A stretch of 64,000 nucleotides of DNA, from positions 4,880,288 to 4,944,287 of the forward strand of contig NC_092676.1 of assembly GCF_964355755.1 (NCBI RefSeq). The letters are read 5' to 3'. Of the stretch, positions 11,854 to 25,318 are shown piece after piece (position 1 is the first letter of the stretch; each line of letters opens with the position of its first letter). The stretch is from Antedon mediterranea (taxonomy: Eukaryota; Echinodermata; Crinoidea; Comatulida; Antedonidae). The translations under genes and the position numbers were made by a program. The notes beneath the pieces are model-generated. The model saw only the letters and a list, made by a program, of their open reading frames with translations, was not told the DNA's origin and made no database searches.

Positions 11854-12224
11854 AAAAAAATAAATAAATAAAAATAATAATAATAATATATCCTTCTCCT
11901 GTCCCAAACCTCAACCAAACTTAATCTTATACTTAACCTAAATCTTACAAGATTCTGGTATCCGAAAATTGCATATGAACGGAAGCTTGGCACAATTTAC
12001 CGGATTACATCAGATTTCGATACTACATTCTCCTTGAAGAAGGTTGTATGTACAGTGTTGATTGTATTTGAAAATTTGTACAAGGCTGTTCCATGTCAAT
12101 CACTTTGTATACATAACGCAGATGACATATAGATGACCTTCCCTTGTTTGAATGTATGTATCTATATACATATTGATATTACTGGTGGTATTTTCAGGGG
12201 TGTCAAGGGGTATGTGTGTTTCCA

Positions 12225-12450
12225 GGGCCGGGGTGGTGGAGGTGTTGGATAAAAACAAGATCAATCAGAAAAGAGTTGTGACTTCCGCGGTAAGATAGAA
12301 TCGCGTCCAAAATCGTAACCTGGATCCGAATCCAGTCACAAATTAAAAACTAAAATCCGTTCAGCAGTGTTGACGTAATTACTAACAGACAAACAAACAA
12401 ACAGACATAAAACCTATGGCGATCGCACACAGCATCCTTGGTGGAGGTAA
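12225..12450 (+). mobile_element. Interspersed repeat with CAAA-rich tail
   Basis: Contains CTGGATCCGAATCC, then AAAATCCGTTCAGCAGTGTT, a (CAAA)n run and a final CCTTGGTGGAGGTAAT. The same tail order occurs at 47510-47700, so this is a dispersed family, also reminiscent of an element common in aquatic animals. Confidence 0.5.
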
Positions 12451-12573
12451 TAATGAGATGAATAAATAAATAAATGAATTGATAGAAAAAGGAAGAAACA
12501 CTCGCGGTAGTTGTTGCGGAAAAGTATGGACAGCCAAACAAACAAATAAATAAACCCACCTGTCATAGGTTGT

Positions 12574-12908
12574 GTTTATGAACATTTAAAGTATCTGGAT
12601 ATGCCAGAGGTCTCTCCTGACAAGGCTAAATCAAAATTCTCCCTACCGTTTACAGACTTCTAGTTATCCGGCTACTCATGGCCTTATTTTCAGCCTGATT
12701 TGCATGATTATCTCATAAAATACATTGTTTAATCCAGCAAGGTCGCCTTCAACTCCCCTGAGGACAAGCCAACCCTCCAAATTTTCCGGGCTGAGGTTGG
12801 TCCGGATAATCCAGGTGGTAGTACTCAAAAAAGCCATTAAGGGTCGTTAAGGTATGATTAATGACCCCAAAAGATGACAAGTTATCCGGATACTTGCTGT
12901 TCATAAAC
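12574..12908. mobile_element. MITE with GTTTATGAACA inverted ends
   Basis: The left end GTTTATGAACATTTAAAGTA and the right end read inverted, GTTTATGAACAGCAAGTATC, are imperfect inverted repeats continuing into GGATA, about 335 bases apart. No coding frame between them. Confidence 0.55.
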
Positions 12909-14030
12909 GGGCCCATAGTTATAGGACCCTAATCGTAACTTTAAAAAAGTAAATATGACCACACCTCACAGCCGCACCCTGGCTAACAGATTCGAATTTA
13001 TTTATTACAAAAATATGCCACTCTTTCTTTCAAGGAATAAATTAATATAGATTATTCGACGCGATCATAAACTTAACAAAACCAGTATATATAGTTTTAT
13101 TATGATTTATGAATAACTAATCTTACATAATTTCAAGGTTATGTAATTTCCATATTTTTTTTACAGATTCTAATTATGTCCGACTATTCGGGATTACGGC
13201 TTGGCAGCTGATGAGCTGGAATTACAATCATGAAATATTTCAGTTTGCGGTTTGTATAGTATGCTAGTAAGTCGAAGGGCTTAACTGCGAGTATTTGTCT
13301 CCATCTGGTCATACAATAATTCAATCCTTGAGGTACAATTCTGATTATTTGTATATAAAATGACCTTCTCGCTGGATATCCATGTAGTTACGTTACGTTC
13401 TCAAGTGCAGTCGTTATAGTTATAGTGGTTTCCTTTTAGTTCAGTAAGATTATTTATTTAAGATTCAACAGAAAAAAAAAACACCAATACAGGATCGCCA
13501 TAAAATGTACATTTGATTTACATAAAAAAGAACAAGGAAACAAAACAGATTTATATTATTATTAAAAATGACTTTAAAAGCAGTATTACAACTAAAATTA
13601 TCGATGTAATTGTAAGGAAACAAACTATTATATGAATGAGCAACCCGACAGGGACACGAAAATGAAATTGAGAGACAAATTTACAATTATATTTGTGTTC
13701 TGTACATCACAGTAGGCCACGGACTTTATTCTGAAATAAAAGGTGATTCTTTGATTACGGATTTAAGCTAAATTAACTACAGTAGAAGGAAAAGTGAATC
13801 CAATTATAATATACATTCTCAAAACAGATATGTATTTAATACCCGATAGGCCCTGCTTTAGGATTAAATAGAGCATTTCATACTATATTTTACGTTAATA
13901 CACAAAATGTTTACGAAACTACTGAAAATAATATAAAATCTAAAATAATTGATAATAAATCATTATTTCTTACATTTTTAAATAGAATATCAACACAATA
14001 GCATCATTAATGAAGAAAGAACAATAACTG
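12909..14030. other. No gene recognised
   Basis: AT-rich sequence without a supported gene or repeat. Confidence 0.4.
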
Positions 14031-14039
14031 TTACGTCAA

Positions 14040-14770
14040 ATGTCGATGTTTTGTAAGAAATATTTATTATTTATTATTATATTAATATTTATATGGCATA
14101 CCAATTTGTTAATCTCCCGTGGACTACAGTGTATGCATGCTTATATGTTTTGTATCGAAAACTTGTTTATTCCTAGCATTTCAGTTTCATTTTATTTAGG
14201 AACCATGTCACAATTATTCTCAGTTACTGCAGTATAACTTACTAAACATATTGTTTGTGTCTATAACCTGTTTATTTCAATTCACATTTATTTACTCATC
14301 GTTTATAAATACAGTTTCATAGCATAAATGATGGCAAGGATCCTGCATAGAGAAGTTTACACTTCTGTTTTCGCAAGACCCTTTTACATAAAAAACATAA
14401 AACAATAAACACAACATAATAGATACAAAATATAAAAAAAACATTTCCTATATACATTTTATAGTTGTTCATCATCAAAAAGAGATAGTGTTTTTCTAAC
14501 ATGATTATTTATACATTTATTACAACCCCAAGAAATGTTACATTTTGTTGTTGTTCTATAGTAATGTTATTCATTTTCAGTTTATGCAATTATTTAGTAA
14601 GCTTTTTCTGGTTGTCATACATACTTCTATGTTTTGTATCGAAAACATATTTGTTGTTTATTCATAACATGAATTTCATTTTATTTATGGAGCATGTCAA
14701 AATTATTCTCAGTTACTGCAGTATAGCCTACTAAACCTTTGTGTTTCTCTATTAACCTGTTTTTATTATT
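14040..14770. repeat. Direct duplication of about 200 bases
   Basis: Blocks around 14130-14285 and 14620-14765 share TATGTTTTGTATCGAAAAC, TTTCATTTTATTTA and ATTATTCTCAGTTACTGCAG in the same order about 490 bases apart. The small frames here are unrelated to known proteins. Confidence 0.7.
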
Positions 14771-17700
14771 ATTTAGCAATCTTGTTTGTAATCATACACA
14801 CTCTGTTTATTGTAGTGACTGCCTCTAAATTGTAAAAAAATAAAATCATATGTTATTAAGTAATTAATATTAAGTTGAAGTAGTTAATGTTATAACTGCT
14901 GTACAATAATTAAAAATTATTGTCGACACAAATGGAAATTAAAAAGTAATGTATCGCCATTCTTTTTATTTTTCTATGAACATGATGTATTGGATAGTGT
15001 GGTCCTTTAATAGAATCTGATTTTACACTTCATCACAGGCCAATATTAAACCTCAGTGTTTATCTAGCTTACGCCGGATTATCTTAATCCCTCAATATGA
15101 AACCCCGGATGTTCCAAGTGATTTAGTTGAAAACAGTATTGAAATGAAGGTCTATTCGACCATGGAGGTACCTCCATGATTCGACAAAGTGTTGTTCTCA
15201 AAGGACTGAACAGTTATTATAGGATGTCCATCGGACTGTCCATCTTGTATTCAGAAAAGTATTTTGTAAAAAGTAACATCATCTGAGAAAAGTCTAACTG
15301 GGACAAGTTTATTTAGAGAATTTCTTTTATTACTGAATAGATTGTGTGGGAGTGGGGGTGGGGAGAGAGATTATCTTATGCTTTAGATGTTTAACTGTTC
15401 GCCAATGTGGAAAAACTGAGGCCAACAATTGTTGTTCGTCAGATCATGGACAAATATTTTTCATGATAGATTGCAGAACAAGAAAATCAAACCGCGAAAA
15501 AAAATTGTAAAATATTTAGGGCCGCGAGATTGTTGGGCTTTGCAAGGCGAATTTGTAAGCGTCTGCTTATTCGCATGCGTTTTCAAGTTTCTGTCTTTCA
15601 AATCCCTCTTCTACGCATGCCTGGTGGAAAATAGGCGTAAAGAAGGCCCCGTGTTATTTGTTTACATTTTCTAATCAATTCTTCTACTTTAATTGCGTAT
15701 TATGCCAACAATTCAAACACACAATGGAGTCCAATATATCGTAAAGGTGTACGGCGCATCATAATTGAAGAACCTCATTAATCGTCACGAACCGATTTGA
15801 ATAACCCGGCTTGATGTCCGAATGTGCCTGGGAAGTAAAGTTTACTTTTACAATTGTGTTCAATGGTATTGACCTTTCAATCAGTTCAGAACAATATGAC
15901 TGACAAAGCTCATTAAAATAATACATTTATGAACCGGACAATTTGAAGAATTATAGGCCTATATATCGCATATAAACACCTTTAATTATTGGAACCTGAT
16001 ATAGAGTAGCTGCTTAAACGGCGCCACCAAGTGTTTGTGAACTTTAGGTACATAGATCAGTTAGTCTGTTTAAACGCGTCCCGTGCTACACAGCATATTA
16101 CATAATATATTGTCCTACTAACAAATATTAGAATAGTTTATTTACTTTGACCAAAATTTGATCGAAACGAAAAATGATTTACCCGATAAAACTAAAGAAA
16201 GACAAAATAATAACTAACCGAATCGTTGTCAGTGGTTTTTTGGGGGGTTAAATTTAGTTTGTTTCGTCTTTTTATATTAGTTCTCAAAAAAATGTGTATT
16301 TTAAATCCTTAGGCCTATTTGTTTTATTTTATTTAAGTAAAATTGAATAACTCTGTCTGATGGCTTAAAGTTTGATTTATTAGTTTGTTTGATTCATCTT
16401 TATTTTTCATGTTTTGTGGCACATCTTTATCTTCAATTTGTTTTTATTTAGTATTCTTGCTTTGAAGATAAAAAACATAAATTTTAATTGTTCTGAACTT
16501 TCCTTATTATTGTATTGCGGGTTTTTCATTCTCATTTGTCTCCCAGCACAAACAGACATTGCCAATTTACCTTAACAAAAAGAATATTTCATTGGAACAA
16601 TTGATTTTATAATTTATGATCGCAACTTCTTCATTAGAAACAAACAAAACAACCCGTGCCAAGTTTTCGTTACCGCACTCTTTGACAAAACAGACCGTGC
16701 TCGTAAAAACATAAATTCTGTCGTTAACTGCGCAAGCTGATAGTTCCCTGCGTCCGTTTCGTCTTGTGGTTTCCTGGTTGCAAAACGTCACGTAAAATCA
16801 TGCATTTGGGGACTTATACAAATGTGCCCTTATTAACTAACTTCATTCATTGTGGTTCTGATAAAGGTAGTATGGTCGTGGCCTAAGAATGGTTTTGGCC
16901 AAACTATGTTTGTATCACCGTTGGTGTTTTTCTCACTTAATTCGGTTTTTGGGACTTATCAAGTAAGGTAAGTAGGCCTACTTCGTACCTGTTTTAAATG
17001 TCTATAAAATGATATTACCAATTATTAGAAAATGTCGGAAATCTTTTAACGTAAAACAAAAAGTAGGCGTAATTCTAATTTATTTAATTGAATTTTGTAT
17101 ATAACAGTGGTTTCATTAGTCAGTCATGTCTACCGATATTGTAGAGCTTAGTTGGGTCAGGCGGTACTACGGTATCTATACACTTGTCATATCGTACATG
17201 TTTCCTCTCCAATACAAATGTATTTGAATTATCAATTGACGTATGATATGATAAATTGAGTTCCAGCAGTAACTACCTCATTGGCGTGTCGCCAGCAGAG
17301 TGTAAACATGTTGTTCAAGGTGTATAACCTACGGTAAACCATACAATAATGAATGTTTATGATGATTTGAGTTGGAAAGAAACATGATTGAGTGTTTTAA
17401 TCGCAGTCGAGTTAAATAGGACAGTAAGTTTTCAACGAATACGAATATCCTTCCCCATTCAACGAATACAAAACATTCATTATTTTTGCATAACACAATA
17501 TAAGGCTACTGTGTTTTTGAAGTTCTTTTCAAATAAAGTGGCCGCTATGATTTCTTTTGCCGCGGATTATCAGTAGAATAGTTGCGGCGCGGCGCACATT
17601 ACTTTCAAACGTGTGAATAGACCATTTATATTGATAAAAAAAAAATTGCGAAATGATGGAAATAACTAAAATCTTGTACTTTTAGTAGTCAATCTTATTT

Positions 17701-18406
17701 TATAACGTGTCGTTTGGTATTAGTCCTACCTAATGGAAAAGTGACTTATCTAATTGTAATTCTAAATCTAATGCACGTTCAGTTTTTTATTTTATATAAT
17801 TATTTTACATACGTAGCCTATAAATAAAAATCACGAGTCGGGCGGTTTCCATTCAACGCATAAACATTCATAGTACACAGTTGTGTATAATATAAAACGA
17901 TGATGTGTTATCAATAAACTTAAACTTTGATTTTTCACCAATCATCACTGATGGCAAAGTAGACTTGCCCTAGTTAGGTCCGTAGTTTATGTATGAAACG
18001 CCATGTGTGCCAAAATATGTATCGTTTTACCAATATTAAGTCTAGAATCCAGACTAGGGGCAAGGATGCACTCTGCGTTTTAAAATGATAGATTTCATGT
18101 GAAACATTAGGTCATGAACCCCTCACATTAACCTAATTTATATAATAGATAACACCTTATGTGTTTAATGTTGTATGCAGGCCTGCATCACTCTAAATTA
18201 TCAACGTACCTTATGTTAGTGAACTCGAATTATTATGAAAAGAAATTTATGCTTTTATCTCACTTGTAGGCCTATAACGATCACTCTTAAGATATGTATA
18301 TTGTAACATTATTAAGGCTTTAAGTTCATTATAGATTCTGGGACTATTGACAAATGTTGTTGCATTATGGAACAAATCCTAAATAAAACAATTGTGCTGT
18401 ATTTCT
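14771..18406. other. No gene recognised
   Basis: No supported gene. Contains the 18-bp palindrome at 15161-15178 listed separately. The 74-codon minus frame at 16567-16791 is relatively CpG-rich for the region but has no motif I recognise. Confidence 0.4.
15154..15185. mobile_element. TIR-only mini-element with 7-bp target duplication
   Basis: Perfect 18-bp palindrome CATGGAGGTACCTCCATG (15161-15178) flanked on both sides by ATTCGAC. The same terminal sequence with another perfect 7-bp flanking duplication occurs at 40845-40890. Confidence 0.6.
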
Positions 18407-18537
18407 AAAGCTCTGTCTACACTATCAAACTTGTGTGCCCAGATATGGTAGTGATATGAAATCATCATGTCTATTAGGCCTATATAGGTACATCACATTT
18501 TTTGTAACATAAAGTTTGATAGCGTAGACAGAGCCTT
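18407..18537. mobile_element. MITE family 1 copy
   Basis: Ends AAAGCTCTGTCTACACTATC and (inverted) AAGGCTCTGTCTACGCTATC; interior with one AGATATGGTAGTGATATG unit and AATGATGTGTACC-type sequence. 131 bases, no coding capacity. Confidence 0.8.
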
Positions 18538-18592
18538 AGCATAGCAGGTGCGTTCTCACTAGTTTGATTAAATTTATTTTCAAAATGCTAAC

Positions 18593-18700
18593 ATTAAAGA
18601 TATACTTCCCGCTGAAACAAAATTTTTTTTTTTTAAACTGTTTTTGTTGAATATACCATTTTAATGTTACATATACTGTAGTTATTCACTTTACTTTTCC
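18593..18700. mobile_element. MITE family 2, partial copy
   Basis: TTAAAGATATACTTCCCGCTG then GAATATACCATTTTAATGTT, matching the left part of the family; the right part is missing. Confidence 0.55.
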
Positions 18701-18741
18701 CCAATATATATCAAGTATATTGCCCACACAGTAAAGACCAG

Positions 18742-19524
18742 TGGCCGTATTCACCAATCACACTTAAGTGAGTTATTTCCCTTAAATCCTAAGAATTTCC
18801 CTTAAATCAAGAAAACATTAAGGGTTTCACTTAAGTGGTATTCACAAATGGTTTAAGGTTAAGGGAAACCCTTAACTTGGTCTATTTTCCCCTTAACTTT
18901 TAAGGGACCTCAGAGGTCCCTTAAAAGTTCCCTTAACTATTCAGTACCTTGGTTGTGCTGACGATTCTGTATGTGCGAGTACTATGCCTACTTGCAGATA
19001 GCCCCAGTCTAGGCGGTAGAGATGCTAGGCCCCCGGTTGGTCTGCCCAGTTAGTAACCAGCCTAGGGTGCATATGCCCCAATACAGACAGGTTTAGGCCT
19101 ACACAGAATGTTGATTTGTTAGTATATATAGGCTAGACCTATTTTTCTTGATCCTCACACAATTTAGTCTAGGTCTAATATTCATTTACTTGTTTTTGTA
19201 TTGACTGTTATTTCTTTTTATTGATCATCGTCCACACACTTTTCTCTTCATCCTCCCCATCCCCACAACCCCTTGCTCTTTTTTAAAAATATGCACATTA
19301 GTTTTAGAGATGAAAGTGATTGGACCATAGGGGAATTAAATCTTCTGTGATTGGACAATAGGACAACTCATGAATATTTATGATTATTTTTACCCTTAAG
19401 TTTTACTCTTAAATTAAGTGTTTTCCTTAGGTAAGTGAATCCCTTAACTCATTTGTTAAGGGAATTCTTAAATTTTAAGGGTAAGTATTTCCCTTAGCCT
19501 AAGTGAGATTGGTGAATACGGCCA
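18742..19524. mobile_element. Nonautonomous DNA transposon with GGCCGTATTCACC ends
   Basis: Perfect 18-bp terminal inverted repeats (TGGCCGTATTCACCAATC and its complement) enclose 783 bases. Both subterminal zones are crowded with CCCTTAA/TTAAGGG; the centre is unrelated unique sequence. The flanks (CCAG, CATG) show no clear target duplication. No transposase. Confidence 0.75.
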
Positions 19525-20060
19525 CATGAACTCTGGAATTGATAAGAACATTTTTCCAAAGTTAGTGGACCATACCCAAACTTTTGCAGAATTTATCAGC
19601 CGTAACTTTCTTGGCAGAGTTTTCTCAAGTTTGTGAACTTAAAATCAATAACAGTCTTTGTATATAATGTGAGCTATACGAAAAAACGTGCTACTTATTA
19701 GATACATCAAACCTTGAGTCTAGTTTCTTGTTGTCTTTTTTATGTTGATCTTTATACTTACATAAGTTTTGATTTTGTATGTCGATCTCAAGAAATTATA
19801 CGTATGAAACGCCGTAAATGCCAAAATGTTTATCTTTTTATCATTTGATAAGTCGAATTGCAGTTTAGACACCCTGTTGTTAGTATTATATTTATATATA
19901 TATATATATATATATCATACCGTAGCCATGGAATTTGAGTCACAGCAAAACAATTAATAATATATCTAATAATAATAATCTGTTTGCTATTTGTGGTCTT
20001 TTCCAGTTTTCTGGAAACAGTCAATCCACAAGTTAATTATGTTTTAAAAAGTTTTGTTTT
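19525..20060. other. No gene; TA microsatellite
   Basis: Nothing recognised apart from a (TA)n run at about 19890-19915. Confidence 0.5.
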
Positions 20061-20074
20061 ACGATTATTTTCTC

Positions 20075-20250
20075 AGTATTAGTATATATCTTTATTCATC
20101 CCTCATGGGGCAGTTATTGATGTATTACAACATCTTACAATAAAAAGTACAAATTACAACATCAAATATAAAATATAAAAACTCTTTTAAGAGTTTAATT
20201 CTGAAAAGAATTATAAAATGTTTAAGTTCATACAATAAAGGTTACAATTT
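20075..20250 (-). mobile_element. LINE 3'-end fragment, reversed
   Basis: On the minus strand it ends CTGCCCCATGAGGGATGAAT then AAAGATATA, a LINE-type tail. No coding part remains. Confidence 0.4.
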
Positions 20251-21004
20251 AATATTAATAAAGGGTTTACTTTACAGCTATTAATTATATAGTTTTTATT
20301 TTCTGACTTGGTTGCTTCGACGATTATTTTATAATTCAAATTGAAGATAGTTTTTCAATATTTCCGATTATAGGTCATTTTATTCCATGAGGTCATTTGA
20401 GCATTGTGGTCAATTCTAAGAAGGTCAATCATTAACCGCCAGAAAACATAGCCCGCAGGCTCACCAATCTCAACTTGAAAAGATCTATTGTATGGAAAAG
20501 CTCTACCACTAACGTGGACAAAAGTTAAAACACTATGCTAAGCAAACAGAAACACTATTTATCAGCACAACAACATTTTGTTTTCAAAACTGGAGTTGAA
20601 AAATTTATAATATTTAACAGTAGTATTTTATGTTTCTTCCAATTGTTGTTTTTGATATTATTTACCTTCAATATAAAATACTGTAAATCATAATACTGTA
20701 ATTGTAATTTTATATTTTAAAAAAAATATCAACAAATAAATAAATAAAATCAAGCATGTGAAAACAATAACATTTTAGTCCTAATATTTTAAACTGTTAT
20801 CAAAATTTAAATTTTTTTTTGCTCAGTTTCATCCGGGCTGTAAAATACTTAATTTTTAATTAGTTATGTTTTTATTATTGTTTTATCTGTAAACTGAATC
20901 GATGAAGTCCTATAATGACTTTTTTCCCTCGCAATCGCTATCAATCATATCAAGTTTTGTTCTGTCTGTAGGTCTATAATTGTGATTTTCTAATAATCAA
21001 CCTG

Positions 21005-21500
21005 AATTATGGTATAGGTATTTATTCATAAAAACACATAAATAGTACAAACAGAAGGCAGCCAACGGCTGAAAAATTCTGCAAACAACGTACAAAGTAA
21101 AAAATTTAAAAGACTCTAACAACAATATAATATATACAAGTACACAGAAAATAAGATCATTAAAAAGCCGTTAAAAATATTTAGAAAGCCAAAAGACCCA
21201 GATAAACCAAAACATGCGGTAATTATTATTAATGGTAAACCCTACAAAGTTTTAGTTTTAGAAGATTCATTCATTCTATCAATAATGTTAGGGATGGTAG
21301 AGCGTTTCCAACGATTAGTTTTACACAAGGGGGTATCCAACAAATTAAAATTTTTCAAATTGCGACCGCGATTACGATAAGAGGGAAGCATATCACGATA
21401 GAGTTCAGAGAGTAGTATCCCCTTCCCAAGTTATCTCTTCTGGCTTCAAGGGAACATAATCCAGACATGGATAAAGCATTTTCATAACTGATGTAATTAG
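21005..21500 (-). pseudogene. LINE reverse-transcriptase C-terminal remnant
   Basis: Minus-strand reading gives NALSMSGLCSLEARRDNLGR, then, after a frameshift, ELYRDMLPSYRNRGRNLKNF and NRWKRSTIPNIIDRMN. This is the pattern typical of non-LTR polyprotein ends (L..L..RR, then N.R....R...R...IP). An untranslated tail with TTTATGAATAAATA follows at about 21010. Frameshifted, no intact catalytic domain. Confidence 0.65.
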
Positions 21501-24500
21501 CACCGTAAAAATTATTGAATTAATAGTTTGTTTCTGTGGTATTACATGCGTTTTCTTAGATTTATGGTAACAAAATGAAGAATCAGGAATAAAAACTTGA
21601 AACTTATTAAGAATAAAATTGTTCTTGAGTAGACTTTAGTCTGTCATTGGTAGAAAAGGTTGTTTCTAAAATTTCCGTGAGTCCAGGAGAAATGAGAACA
21701 CACATTTCATATTGGAACACTCAAAAGTGAAAGACAAAATAAAGAACAAATTGAGATATATAATATTTAAATGAAGATCTGAATGAAAGAACAACAGAAC
21801 ATTTCAAATATTATGATATATTTACCGATTTTGCTTTTAAGCCTGCTCTATAAGACGACATCTATGCATGGAGTAAAGAACTCCATGGTCTATGCCTACA
21901 ATCACTGTGCAAAATATCACTATCTATGAGAGACTTGTAGAAAAATATGCCATCATCTGATACAGACTGGGCAAAAAATTAACTGGTGCCGAATAAAACA
22001 ATATGAGTCCAGGCGTGGACATTGTCCATTGTAAGTGGACGTTTATAATTATTCGATAACAGTATAGCTATTATGGATCTGATTTTTCGCGCGATATTTC
22101 GAACTATTAATTTAATTTCCGGAGATAAACTATCCATTCCGATAAGAAGCTTTTCATTGGCCAATACCACAGGTCAGTGTTACGGTCATCTACTAACGGA
22201 TTGATGCGTTCTATTTTTATATTATGCTTAAAAGCCTCCCGCTGATTGGCTACTTACAGGTACTTGTCAACCAGTTTTGTCGCATAAACCAGTAACAATA
22301 CTCACCTACGTACCATACATATTTACACACATACTACAATAAGTAACCCAATTGCTACTACAACCGTCATACAATCACGTGGAGATACATTTACGTTTGT
22401 TGTTATTTGTTCGTATCAACGTTTACTTATTTGGTAACACTAAACCTAGAGATTGTCAGGCCTAGCCAGCAACGTATCGACTTCGAATGGTACTTTAGAC
22501 AAGGACCCATGGTATGGTTTCCCGGATTATTGTTTATTTCCGTGGAGTGTGATATTGAAATTGCCAGGCCGGTGGTCTAGGCCGGACGACGATTCAACAG
22601 ACGGGAAAAAGCGGCTCAGTTTAGCTATCACCACAGGAAGATGACCTCAACATCAGGTGCTTAGCCCGTTTCTACCTTTATTGGATAATGTAATGTATGG
22701 ATTTTAGTTTAACGTGATTCTCTACTGGTATTGAAAAATTATTATGGATAGCCTAAATAAATTATAACAAAAACCATTTTACCTTAGAACAAATACACGA
22801 TAACTCGCTGCTAATATAATTATGAAGCCTTTATTATACTTCTAATTAATGCTATTATGTTTATTGTAGTTAAGTTAAAGGATTGATACCAATCTTAAGT
22901 TTCCTTAAGAAGAAATCATAAAGTTATATTTAGGTTATGTAGCCTATTATATTCAAGTTATTTTATCTTTTACTTTTCATATTTCGCAAACTATTATTAC
23001 AATATGTTCCATGTATTAAATACAATTTGTGATGTTGATTTTATGTCTTAAGATTTAAATTTTCTTTTTCTGTTGCATTACAATGTTTTTTTCTTCAAAT
23101 GTATAACCTTTTTTTGTATTTGATAAATATACTCAAACTAAGGGTATAAAGGATCTTTGATTTTCTCTACTAAGCTTAGATTGTTGTGTCTAAAAAGTTG
23201 GAGTGCATGGGTTAAGTAAAAATTTAAGCTAAGTACCTTCACACACAACTGGACCATTAATCCATAAATATTTATTTTTGATAAGCGCATTCTTCTTTAT
23301 AGAAGTTTGTATGTCTTCCAATAATTATTATCATATTTTAAAATATTCAGAACCAAGATAAAAGATGCTATACCATTGAACTTTTATAAATACAAAAATG
23401 TAAATAATTCTCCCTAAATTGTACCAAAAAAATAACTACACGACCAAACCATTGTGGTATGCTTACTATTTACATAATCGTACTAAATATGTTAACAGAG
23501 GCTTGTCACGTTATAAAGTGATTTTTAGCCCCAAAAGTTGTTATTTTGTATACAAAATATTCACGATTTCACAACATTTATGGTTGCGATAGCAAGCGGC
23601 TATCACTGTAAATCAACCTCAAATATTTCACCTACGTACAGTAGAAATCAATGATTACCGTAGATCTGCTTGATTCATTATACAAACTTGAAAAATGCTG
23701 GCCTATTAATTTGGAAAGCCGTTATCCCTTTAAAGATAAGCTCTTTATTCAAATTATATTTTGACCTTACTGGACTGGACAATAGATACAAATGAACGTA
23801 CGAGTGTCCATATAATCTGAAGGTTAATAATGGCCATGTAAAACTATGACAAATATTTTCAAAACCTTGTATTTTGTATAATATTCATTCAAAATGTTCA
23901 TTACAAACTTAGATATATTTCCTCCTTGCAAAAAATAATTTAAATGTCATTTTTGTAGAATTGTCCATTTTAATGTGGCATAATTTTGGTTAATTTTATA
24001 ATAACTTTTTTTTATAAGCGAAATTATCATTTTTAGTTAAAAATTTAAAACAAAAAATGGCCTTTCAACGTTTTATTTAATTTATATACATCTTTTTGAG
24101 GACAATATGCATCTGAGACTAAATAAACAAATTGTTGTTTTACGTCCATCTTTGTGATCATTTTGTTTTTATTATTATTTGAAACAATTGTCTTATTCTG
24201 ATTCAGTTAAAACAATTGAAAGAATAATTCAACTTTCCATCGAAATTGTTTGCGCTGTTTATAAGAATAAACTTTTAAACTATCATTCCTAAATGTTGGT
24301 ATCACTATCTCAGCCACACAGCAGTTATAACGGCCCTCATTAAAAATAAAAAAATATCCCGGACGTGATACAGTACTACAATTTTTTTAAATATTTTTCC
24401 TAATATAGCATATGAAAATAACACATTGCTGTTGTTTTAATCTTGTTGATAATATATATTACTTGATGCTTCAGTGATACTGTGTAAACCAAGGATGCTT

Positions 24501-25230
24501 TACAATGTACAGTTTTATAGTAACTTGTGTTTTGTTACGTACCCACTAAAACTATAAAATTTGTCATTAGAATAGAAAACTATACATTTAGTATTTACAA
24601 TTGATGTTTTCCAAACCTTTGTTGTGTTAGAATGAAAAGAATAACACATTAATATGAAATATCTTGTATTTAAAATGAAAAATTGCTTATGAAAATGTGT
24701 ACCTAATTTTTAAATGCTTACTTTAAACCTAACTAAATATTTATATTTACAAATCGTTAATCAAATTTTGCATGAATCTACAATTTAAAGAAATAATTAC
24801 ATCAAGACAGTCAATCAAACTTTTTTTTAGATACAAACCATAAATGAATATTAAGACATTCCGTTTGTTGTAGAATTGTAGAATCAAAATACCTTTTTTC
24901 ATGTTAAAAGCGGCATACAAACTTACAAATTGTAGAGACAAACATTGTTCAAGTAGATACTGTTAAGTTTCTATACCTCTTAGAATATCCGCGTTGCATT
25001 TTAGTGTAGATTAATATTATCTGACGTTTTATATTTTAATGATTTTAGTATTATATCAATTATTTACGACGTCGTAATATAAGTTAATTGTTTCCTAAAG
25101 AAAGTGTGCAAGTTTTGTGTGCAATCGTGTTAAAATCCAGTAAAGTATAATTTATTGTAACTTTATTCCTAAATTAATTTTTTATTGTTTACTTGAAATT
25201 ATCAGTATGCTTATCCTTGCCTCCTTAGAT
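21501..25230. other. No gene recognised; a GC-richer patch at 22440-22680
   Basis: Mostly AT-rich. 22440-22680 is clearly richer in G+C and CpG than its surroundings, follows a CCAAT motif in GCTGATTGGCTAC (about 22239), and carries a 63-codon frame I cannot assign. It could be a promoter or 5' exon. A degenerate MITE family 2 relic may lie at 23905-24100. Confidence 0.35.
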
Positions 25231-25318
25231 TTCCACCTGTCTTTGTTACCTTGTTTTAAATGTATTTCGATTTTAAAGGCTAAATAAAGAATGAATGAAT
25301 GAATGAAAAAAAAAGATT
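25231..25318 (+). repeat. Retroposon-type tail with (GAAT)n
   Basis: AAAGGCTAAATAAAGAATGA followed by repeated GAAT and an A run; resembles a LINE 3' end. Confidence 0.4.

Noticed and set aside
16567-16791. 74-codon minus-strand frame
   Set aside because: Relatively CpG-rich but without splice context, family motif or supporting neighbours.
17272-17279. CTACCTCA, a perfect let-7 8mer
   Set aside because: It lies in a stretch with no supported transcript, so the match is probably chance.
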